This document shows, in pieces, positions 53,433-62,300 of a stretch of DNA of 64,000 nucleotides. The position numbers were made by a program, and so were the translations under genes. This DNA is from Bacteroidetes bacterium ADurb.Bin008. GTDB lineage: Bacteria > Bacteroidota > Bacteroidia > Bacteroidales > Tenuifilaceae. The stretch lies in contig MWFE01000010.1 of NCBI GenBank assembly GCA_002071445.1, positions 62,001 through 126,000 on the forward strand, given 5' to 3'. Within the stretch, counting starts at the first letter, position 1; every line of letters begins with the position of its first letter. The notes beneath the pieces were generated by a model. It saw only the letters and a list, made by a program, of their open reading frames with translations, was not told the origin of the DNA and did no database searches.

Positions 53433-54341
53433 CTATTCGTACATCCTTTGCCTTCGATCGTTGGTCTTGTAAAGTTCGTACCTCCACGCAATACAGTCAA
53501 TCTGTTCGTTGTCGGCATTGTAAATATTAAGTAGTTTAATCCTGTTGTCGTTCCGGTATTGGTATTCATTTCTTTGCAATGTGGCGCCATGCTCATCCTT
53601 CAAAATCATCTCAGTGATATTCCCGTTTTTATCGTAGGTATAGCCCATGTTTTGAATACTACGCCCCTTGCCCACTTTTTCCAGAATAAGTTTCTCGGTT
53701 GCAATTCTTCCCAGCGAATCGTACGAAACGGTTCTATTAAGGAATAGTATTGAATCGGGCGGAGTGCATTTTTTAGCCTTCACTTTTCTCTCAATCTCAG
53801 TGCCATTGGCATCGTATATATACTTGGCTTTAAAGCATCTCTTCCCTTTTTCGTTAAAACCATCAGTCTGAATAATTTTGCCATCGGTGTTGTAACTGTA
53901 AGTCACTTTTCCCTGATAATCAACTTTACCATCCGTAACCTTTTTTACAATCAGCTGATTTAACAGGCTGTCCTTTGTATAGGCATACTCTTCAATACGG
54001 ACAAGTTTTTCGTTTTCAAAAAAATCAGTTTTGTACTTCACCTGCCCGTCGAAATAATGCCAGCGATATTTATCGGGGTTGTGCGTTGCCCAATCGAAAA
54101 AGATTTCGGTATGCAGCCTGTCGAGCGAATCCCTGAGCTGTTGCTCTATGGCAAAAAATTTAGAGGTTCTTTTACCATCCTCGAAAATGTAGCGGGAGGC
54201 TACTCTTACCCGATAAATATTTTGCGGTTCACGCGACTGTGCTTTGAGCGATAAGGGAGTACCCATGAACCAGTATGCCAGCATCGAAAAACAAATAAAA
54301 CTGAGGCCGATTTTCAGGTTTGGCGTTTTAGCAGTATTCAT
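53433..54341 (-). CDS. Exported YD-repeat-like protein, unknown
   Basis: A 302-residue protein with a signal peptide (residues about 10-35, cut after LKAQS) and then loose YD/RHS-type repeats: VTYSYNTDGKIIQTDGFN, AKYIYDANGTEIERKV, RTVSYDSLGRIATEK, MGYTYDKNGNITEMILK and YQYRNDNRIKLLNIYN. Each unit has an aromatic-x-x-D/N-x-x-G-x-I pattern and forms a beta hairpin. It is probably periplasmic or surface-exposed. The function is unknown. It lies in the same orientation as the DUF4296 lipoprotein, PorP/SprF and SprB-type genes upstream. The reading frame is well supported. Confidence 0.75.
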   Translation of the reverse strand: MNTAKTPNLKIGLSFICFSMLAYWFMGTPLSLKAQSREPQNIYRVRVASRYIFEDGKRTSKFFAIEQQLRDSLDRLHTEIFFDWATHNPDKYRWHYFDGQVKYKTDFFENEKLVRIEEYAYTKDSLLNQLIVKKVTDGKVDYQGKVTYSYNTDGKIIQTDGFNEKGKRCFKAKYIYDANGTEIERKVKAKKCTPPDSILFLNRTVSYDSLGRIATEKLILEKVGKGRSIQNMGYTYDKNGNITEMILKDEHGATLQRNEYQYRNDNRIKLLNIYNADNEQIDCIAWRYELYKTNDRRQRMYE

Positions 54342-54386
54342 TGTTGTAAGGGTTAGAAAATGAATGTTTTAAACCAAATTATATGT

Positions 54387-55265
54387 TTACTTTCCCTTAA
54401 GTCCTTTTTCTTTAGCCGATAGAGGCAAGCTATGCTTAAGCTTATTGAAAATGGAATCGTTAATCGGAGAAGATCGTTCTATGTGATAGGTGTGAGGCAA
54501 AGGGTAGTAGTTTACCACGATATTTCTTACTTCGGCATGCTTCTCCCGGATTCCCTTTTTTGGATAGTGATACATCAGCGATCCGGCTAAATAAGTGGCT
54601 GATGTGTCAACGCAGGCAATGCTGAGAGAGTAGTTTGTGAAAACGCTGTCCTGTGTATAAAAAACATGTTTCTCCGCTGTCCTTGCCGGATGCCCGGAAG
54701 GGTTGTCATATTCAAACCAGGCCGACATGCCGCATGTATTTGAACCATCATCGGGCCAAACCTTTACATCGGCACTCACTACGTATTCGCCAAAACCCTT
54801 AAGTTTAATTCTAAAATCAATGGTTTCTTGTTTTCCATCCCTGGGTAAGAACCAAAATTTTTTGCCATTCCACAGATTATTATCCTTTTCTTCAGACTGT
54901 CGCCTTCTGTAGTCAGTCAACTCGGCATTAAGTTTAGTTTCGTTGAGCAGCAATTCGTTGATTACTTTATCCAGCAGTTGATCTAACAAATCGAGGTTGT
55001 TGACGTAGTAGTCGATTGTCCTCTCAAACTGCTGTGTTGTATATCCCATGGGCTTGTAGATACTTTGGTAAAACTCAATGCTATCCCTTCTCTGGTACAA
55101 ACTGCTGATACTCACCGTGCTTTCCGTGGCATCGGCCGTAAATACTTTCGACATAATGGTAACCATATCCTTTTCCGGGATTAGCTTGTTCTTACAGCCG
55201 ATCAATGCCAATGCCAGTAGAATTAAAAGTAATTTTAGTGTGATATGTCTGTTAATCAAAAGCAT
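54387..55265 (-). CDS. DUF4296-domain lipoprotein
   Basis: A 292-residue lipoprotein. The signal ends in the lipobox LALIGC; the following DUF4296 domain (about residues 28-115) has the family pattern IPEKDMVTIMSKVFTADAT, then SLYQRRDSIEFYQSIYKPMGYTTQQFERTIDYYVN, mostly helical. The C-terminal half (about 130-270) is a beta-rich part without a name I can give; it contains WFEYDNPSGHPARTAEKHVFYTQD. DUF4296 lipoproteins are common beside surface and T9SS-related genes; the role is unknown. It is downstream of the porP/sprF-like gene, with a strong hairpin between them, and upstream of the YD-repeat gene on the same strand. Confidence 0.85.
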   Translation of the reverse strand: MLLINRHITLKLLLILLALALIGCKNKLIPEKDMVTIMSKVFTADATESTVSISSLYQRRDSIEFYQSIYKPMGYTTQQFERTIDYYVNNLDLLDQLLDKVINELLLNETKLNAELTDYRRRQSEEKDNNLWNGKKFWFLPRDGKQETIDFRIKLKGFGEYVVSADVKVWPDDGSNTCGMSAWFEYDNPSGHPARTAEKHVFYTQDSVFTNYSLSIACVDTSATYLAGSLMYHYPKKGIREKHAEVRNIVVNYYPLPHTYHIERSSPINDSIFNKLKHSLPLSAKEKGLKGK

Positions 55266-55277
55266 ATATTAAACAGC

Positions 55278-55309
55278 AACAAGCAAGTAGAATGTTCTAC
55301 TTGCTTGTT
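55278..55309 (-). other. Perfect 15-bp hairpin between the PorP/SprF and DUF4296 genes
   Basis: AACAAGCAAGTAGAA and its exact reverse complement are separated by only TG. On the minus strand it lies 46 bases after the PorP/SprF stop and 12 bases before the DUF4296 start. There is no long T-run, so it may be a weak terminator, an mRNA-stabilising hairpin or a regulator site. Confidence 0.6.
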
Positions 55310-55355
55310 CATCATTTTAAGGTGTCATTAATAGCCAAGTAGTACTTTATACTAA

Positions 55356-56294
55356 TCATTTTAGCTTGTCAAACAGAACGCCAATCATAATCTCGTGAGA
55401 GCCCGCATTGTGTTTGCGAATTTCGGTAAGCGAAAAGTCGAAGGAATACCCAAACATGTACTTTTGATCGTAGTTATAGCCCAAAAGTACCGAAATCCCG
55501 TCCTGCCACCTGAGCGATAGTCCTCCCCAGAATTGTTTCCTGTAGGTTACTTTAGCGTTCAGATCGATTTGCACCGGCGCATTGATCATGTACTTGAAGA
55601 GGACGGATGGCTCGATATCGTAGTCTCTGTTAAGCATTAAGAAAACTCCTCCGCTTAGCATGTAATGCTGTCTCAGCTTATTGATACCGTAAATCGTGTC
55701 CTGATAGGCTTCTCGCGGCAATATGGTTCTGTATAGTCTTTGTCCAAATAGCTGATGAACCGAAGCCCCAAAGAAATACTGGGTAGTATAGCATAGCACC
55801 CCAATTGATGCATCGGGTGTGAACTTAGTCTTTGTTCCCGTAAAAAGGGCCGGATCGTTCATGTCGAAGTTTTCAGCGTAATCAAACTTGGAGGCATCTG
55901 CCCGAAACATCAATCCACCAAGCGAAATCCCCCCTGACAAACGCATGCCATTATCGTGAATTTGCAGGTTGTAGGCGTAGGTAAACAGAGCCCCCATGCG
56001 GCTTGTCGGTCCGGTAATATCGCTAAAAAGGTAGCCGCCAAACCCCATATCCTTGGATCCGTGTGGTCCATAAACGCTCAGGGTATTGGTAAGCGGTGCG
56101 TCCGGAACTCCTACCCATTGATATCGGTTGTTCATGCGTATTTGATAGTAGTTATGAGTACCGGCAACTGCAGGGTTGATCATGTAATCGTTGAACATGT
56201 ATTGGGTGAATTGTGGTAATTGCTGCCCGAACAATTCACTAATGCCCATAGATAGCGCGGCTATCGTAAGGGTTGCTATAAGTACCTTTTTCAT
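55356..56294 (-). CDS. PorP/SprF-family type IX secretion protein
   Basis: A 312-residue outer-membrane protein of the PorP/SprF family. A signal peptide (residues 1-23) is followed by LPQFTQYMFNDYMINPAVAGTH, the family hallmark, then a barrel of about fourteen short strands with NNRYQWVGVPDAP and a closing GSHEIMIGVLF. SprF is required to deliver SprB to the cell surface in Flavobacterium, and PorP-type proteins pair with type IX cargo carrying type B sorting domains. Here the gene lies 61 bases after the giant SprB-repeat gene, which ends in such a domain, so the two are likely partners. Identity of family firm. Confidence 0.94.
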   Translation of the reverse strand: MKKVLIATLTIAALSMGISELFGQQLPQFTQYMFNDYMINPAVAGTHNYYQIRMNNRYQWVGVPDAPLTNTLSVYGPHGSKDMGFGGYLFSDITGPTSRMGALFTYAYNLQIHDNGMRLSGGISLGGLMFRADASKFDYAENFDMNDPALFTGTKTKFTPDASIGVLCYTTQYFFGASVHQLFGQRLYRTILPREAYQDTIYGINKLRQHYMLSGGVFLMLNRDYDIEPSVLFKYMINAPVQIDLNAKVTYRKQFWGGLSLRWQDGISVLLGYNYDQKYMFGYSFDFSLTEIRKHNAGSHEIMIGVLFDKLK

Positions 56295-56355
56295 GGTTTA
56301 AAGGTTTTTATTTCGTTCATCATATTATTATTCACAGTGCTATGGCAAAGGTCTT

Positions 56356-59300
56356 CTATTTTACAATAGTAACCGAACCTTTTATGGGCTTCCACTTGCT
56401 TGTACCCTCTACGTTGAAGTTGATTACGTAGTAGTAGGTGCCCACCGGCAGATCTTTACCATTCTTACTCTTGCCATCCCAACCTTTTGCCGCTTCAGTT
56501 CCTTTGGCTGTCCAAACCAGGGCACCCCAGCGATTGAAAATCTTTATCTCTAAATTCTCGAAGAGATCGGCATACGGAATGGTCCACCTATCGTTAATTC
56601 CGTCATCGTTAGGAGTGAATACGTTGGAAGACACAATCCTGTTCAGTATTCTAGCTTTCAGCCTGATATCCTCTCTACATCCATATTCAGACCTCACTAT
56701 GCCGGTTATGGGAATATACTTCTCGTCCTTGTTGGTATTGGGATTGTGTATGGTTGGCCCATCCTGCAGGTACGATTCGTAAACCCCGGTAGCAAATAGC
56801 ATGACAGGGACACTGGAATTGGAAGGCTCAAAGAAAATGGCCGGATCCCACGAGTAGGTTAAGCCAATTCCGGAGCTGAGGGTGTAAACCTCAACCGGAT
56901 AATCGGTATCGGCAAGTACAGAGATTACTGTGGAATCGCCAAAGTTGATTAGATCAGCCTCCGAGAAGAAGTTATGCAATTCGCGCGGCAGGTATGGCCC
57001 GATCTGCGGATAGGTAAACAGGGTATCCCGTCTGTTTTCCCTACAACCAAGGGTGCTTAGAACCACGAGATCAATAATTTTATCCTCATCAAGGGGGTCG
57101 GTAATGTAAGTATCGGATGTGCTTACATAGTTATTTGGATCATCGGTTACATTGTACCACCTGTAAGTAGGATTAGTTCCAATATTCCCCTCAATGACGG
57201 TGGCGCTCAGGTGAGCGCTCTCGCCCCAGCAGAATATGTCCTTCTCCTTTTCAATGCCAAGGGTGAAGCTGTTGGCCTCGTTGAAGGGAACAATTATCTC
57301 TGTGGTATCCCAGCACGATGCATTGGGATTAGTGAACGTTGGATACGATATCCTTGCAATATATTTTCCCGACTTCAGGTCGTTTATTGTCCAGTGTCCA
57401 TTAAGGTTGGGCAGGGGTTCATTGAAAGCTTGATAGTACCATCTCACATCATAATCGGCACTGAATACACCATTGCCGCCCACAACATCGTATATCTGGA
57501 TGGCACCTACATCACCACCCGGAGCAACCCTACAGTTGGCCTCGGTAATGTTCTTTAAATAGTCAGGTTTGCGGGGACCCGGTATATCAATTAGCAAGCT
57601 TGCAACGCAGCCGTTGGCATCCATAACGGTAATCGTGTATTCGTCAGGTGTTGCATTGATCAGGTTCAGCGTTTGTTGCCCATTGCTCCACAGGTAAGTG
57701 TAGTTAGGCGTTCCGCCTTCTACCTGAAGTGCCACCTCTGGAATGGTATTGTAATGGCATTCAAGGGCATCAACCGGTTGAACAGTGCTAATAATAAGGG
57801 GTTCGGGTTCTTTAATCACCACCTTATTCCCTTCGGGGAAGCTAAAGCTACAGCCCATGGCATCGGTGATGAACAGATCGTAAGAACCTGCTGCAAGATT
57901 TGAGAAAATCCCGTTGTTGTTTGTTAAGATAAGGCCATCAGGCCCATGGATGGTATAGCTGATAGGCTCGGTACCGCCCTCGGCCCACATGGTAATCTCA
58001 CCCTTGCCATCGTTGTAGCAGAGTAAGTCGTAAACGAACAGTGAAGCCAGGCTCATTCCCTCTGGATCGGTAATAACTACCTCTTGCTCCATGGTGTATG
58101 AACACCCGTTGGCATCGGTAATGGTGAAAAGATGCGAACCTGCTCCGATGTTAAACAGAGTGTCTGCCACTGCCGTTCCAGCGGGATTGCCGTCCCAACT
58201 AACCAGGAAGTAGGGTTTGTCGGCATCGGTAAATGGTGTACCGCCGGTGAAACCGAGCACCACATAGCCTGTATTCTCGCCGTTGCACATTGGGTCGGTT
58301 ACGCTAATCACATCAACGCTGATGGCATCGGGTTGTGTTATCACAACGGTTTGGCTTATGGAATTCCCTTCGGCGTCGATAACGGTTACGTTATAATTGC
58401 CGGCACTTAGGTTGGCATAATCCTCATGGATACCCCATCCCTCCTCAATAAACTCATCACCCTCTACCCAGTACAGGTCGATATCGTAGGGTAATAAACC
58501 ACCGTAGAACATGAGCGACATGTAACCCGTAGTATCGCCATAGCATGCCACCGGATGAGGTGTAAATTTCCTGAACCTCATGGTTTCCTTAGTGCAACCA
58601 TTCTGGTCGGTAACTTGGATATAGTAATACCAGCCATCCTCCAATTCGTTCAGATTGGAGAAAATACCCGAAGTGCTATTTTCAACGAACTGGGTATCAG
58701 CACCTCTTTCTAGGTAAAGGTCATAGCTAAAGGTTGAACTTACAGGAGTTACATTTATCTCAATCTCATTAACCGTAGAGTAGGAGAAGTTAAGATTATA
58801 GCTTATGGGTTCAGGATTGATAAGGGTAATTACATCTTCATACTGACATCCGTTGGCATCCTCAATCAACAGGTAGTATATACCGGAATCAAGCCCTTCG
58901 TAGAGCCCGAAACCAGATTCGATAACAGCATTCCCGTTGACGGTTAACGTGATGGTGTAGGGGGGAGTACCTCCCTGTGGCTCAACGTAGATTTCCCCAT
59001 CGGTTCCGTTGTTGCAGTTGGGCGAATGGTAGTATGAGCCGGAGGAGATGGTCAACAGGCTGGGTTCTCCAATCGTTACGGAAGCCGTAGCCACATTGCC
59101 ATCCGTATCGGTAGCCAATGCCTCGTAAACTCCTGCGCACAGGTTGATATAGATATCATTAACAGCATCGTAATGAACATCTGCCATTTCATCGGTATAG
59201 TCGTCACCATTCAGCGTCCAGGTTATGGAGGCTATCGTTCCACCGAATGAATTAACTGTAATTGTTCCATCGCAACTTCCGTAGCAGAGGGCATCCGAAC

Positions 59301-62300
59301 CCGTGAGGCTTATGTTAAACATGGTTAGCAATATATCCTCACTGGTAGAGCAATTGTTGTTGTCGGTAATTGTCACTCTGTACAGACCAACGCCCAAATC
59401 ACTAAAAGTATGATTGGTCGATGATGTATCGTCTAGATTGGCTATTGGCAACCAATTGCCTGTCCCGTCATCCCAAATGTAGAGCGCATACCAGTAGTTG
59501 GGAGTACCCCCGGCTACAGTCACATCTATGTAGCCATCGGTATCAAGCGCTGTTGAAGGTGGAGTACCGGAAACAGTTAGGGTAAGCATAGCGGGCTCGT
59601 TAATCGTAACATCCTGTGCGATTATACAGTTGTTGTCATCCTTAGCTCTAACGGTATATATGCCTGCCAATAAGCCGGTAAATACATTGTCCGTTTGCCA
59701 TGTTTCGTATCCGGGGATAAGCGAGAACATCGGCGTGCCAAGGGCATTGGTAACAGTAACCTCAATTGCACCGGAGTTGTCGCCGTGGCAGTCCACATGG
59801 GTTAGGTTGAATGAAACGAATTCTATATCTGTGGGATTGTCGAGTGTAATTATTCCCGAAGTCGTTGGCCCACAGCCATTGCTGTCGTACACCTCAACGT
59901 AGTATTCACCCGAGGACAAACCGTTAAATACACCGGTAGTATTCTCGTCAAAGTACAGAGTATTCCTAAATAGGACGAAATTAAATGATCCTGTTCCGCC
60001 AATGGCCTCAACGGTAATATGGCCAAATGCCGAACTGCCGTCCGGATCGCAGGATGGGCTATCGAAGTTGATACTGCTTATTACGATTGGATCAGGATCT
60101 TCCAGTTCCACGCTATTTGTGGCAGTACAACCGGCACCATCGAGAACGACAACCGAATGCGTACCGGCCATCAACCCTTCAAATGTCCCTGTGGTAATCC
60201 AGGGTCCTGCTCCGTCAATTTGATAAATATAGGGTAGTACACCTCCCGAAGCCGATGCGAAAATTATCCCGTTATCGTCACCTATACAGAGTGGATTCTG
60301 AACTATACTTAAGTTGAGGTTCAACTCAGCGGGGATGCTAATGGTTTCTGTATGAGAGACTTCGCAAAGGTTATCGTCTCTTACAATTATCTCAATGTCA
60401 ATGCTGACTCCACCGTCGGTTGGTGTAAAGGTATAAACATTACTGCTTGTGAACGGGTTGCCATCAAATGAGTATTCGTAACTACCCACTCCACCAGTAA
60501 CGTTGGTAACTGTTATAGTCACATCGCCAAAACAGGTCAGCCCTGAAACCCCAACATCGAACTGTATGGCATCGGGTTCAGTCAGATCGAAAGGCCCTGC
60601 CGTTGGCCCGGGGCAAAGGTTGCCATCGGTAATGTCAACGGTGTAAATACCCGAGGGTAGGTTGGTGAATATACCATCGATATTGCTGTCGACGTAGCCG
60701 GCCACGCTTTCGTAGAGCGTGTAGGTGATCACACCGGTGCCGCCCACAGCCTCAACGGTAATACTTCCTTCATTATCTCCGTTACACTGTATGGTTGTGA
60801 AGCTTTGGTTGATAATGGTAATGGGTGCGGGTTCGGTAAACGTGATATCGTATGAGTTTACGGTACAGCCTCTGGAATCGGTAACCACAACAACGTACAC
60901 GTATGCCGGTACTCCCACATCCAGGTTGTCGAACTCAACCGCTACATTGGCATTGATTCCTGCATAGGAGCCAATCCCAACGCCATCCTGTTGAAGTGCA
61001 ATGGTATAGGGCGCCGTTCCCTCATCGGCTGAAACGGCAATGTATCCCTTGTCGCCGGGGCAGGCTAAATCGACCACGTTGAGCGATAGTTCAATGGGCT
61101 CAGGCTCTTCCACTTCCAAATCTCCTGACAGAACGGGTCCGCAGCCCTCGTCATCGGTAACGGAAACCTCGTATATACCCGGAGTTAGCGGAGCAAAGGT
61201 TCCGTTGTTGGTTTGTGGCCCGGCAACGGGTACGCCACCCTGCAGCAGCGTGTAGTACAGGTTACCCGTACCGCCCGTGGCGGTGAGTGAAATAGCTCCA
61301 TCATCATAACCGTTACAGGTAATATGGGTGATGGTTATGGATAGCGGGTCAATCACAATGGCAGCAGGTTCGATTACATCGAACGGTGCAGTAGCCACAG
61401 GTCCGCAAAGGTGGTCATCGTCAACGGTAATATAGTAATTGTCGCCTGCGGCAACGTTGGTAAATAAGACGCCCGCATTGCTCGTGAGGACCTCAACTAC
61501 TGCATTAAGCTCATCGTAAAGTGTATAAGTGTAGGGAGGTGTTCCTCCATTGGCAGTTACGCTGACATCCCCATCGGGCACTCCGTTACAAACAGGATGA
61601 GTAATTACGGGGGCATCGATGGTTAGCGGATCGGGTACATTTACTTCAAGCATTCCCGAGGCAACCGGACCGCAGAAGTTGGCATCATCAACCTCAACCT
61701 CATAGTCGTTTCCTACAGCTAACCCGGTGAAATCGCGCCATTCGTTTTCATTCACTCCGGTGAATTGCGCTTCCTGGATTCCTCCCTTGTAAAGAGTAAT
61801 GGTGTAGGGAGCAGTTCCTCCGATCCCGCGAGCTCTGATTACCCCTGCATCTCCTGAATGTGAACAAAGAATATCGATAACCTGGGTTTCTACTTCCAGT
61901 TCATCCGGGCTTTCAATGGTTACCGTAGTGTCAAGCACGCAGTTATTGCTATCGAATATTTCAATCAAATAATCACCCTGGGTTAACCCTGTCCAACTGC
62001 CGGTTACATTTGGCATGCCCCCGTTAATGTAGTAGGTAAGGCTACCCGTTCCGCCCGAGGCGGTAACATGAATTTCAGCATTGCTATCACCATAACACAA
62101 TAGAGGGTTGTTGATTAAACTGATATCCGATATTACAATGGGTGGTGGCCCTGTAATGTCCACTTGTTTCGTAACAATACAATCATTCTCATCCTTAGCA
62201 TACACAGTATAAGTGCCAACTCCCAGGTTGGTGAAAGTATGCGGGAAGGAATACCATATAGACCCATCTATTGAAACTTGTTTTGTGCCATATCCACCCG

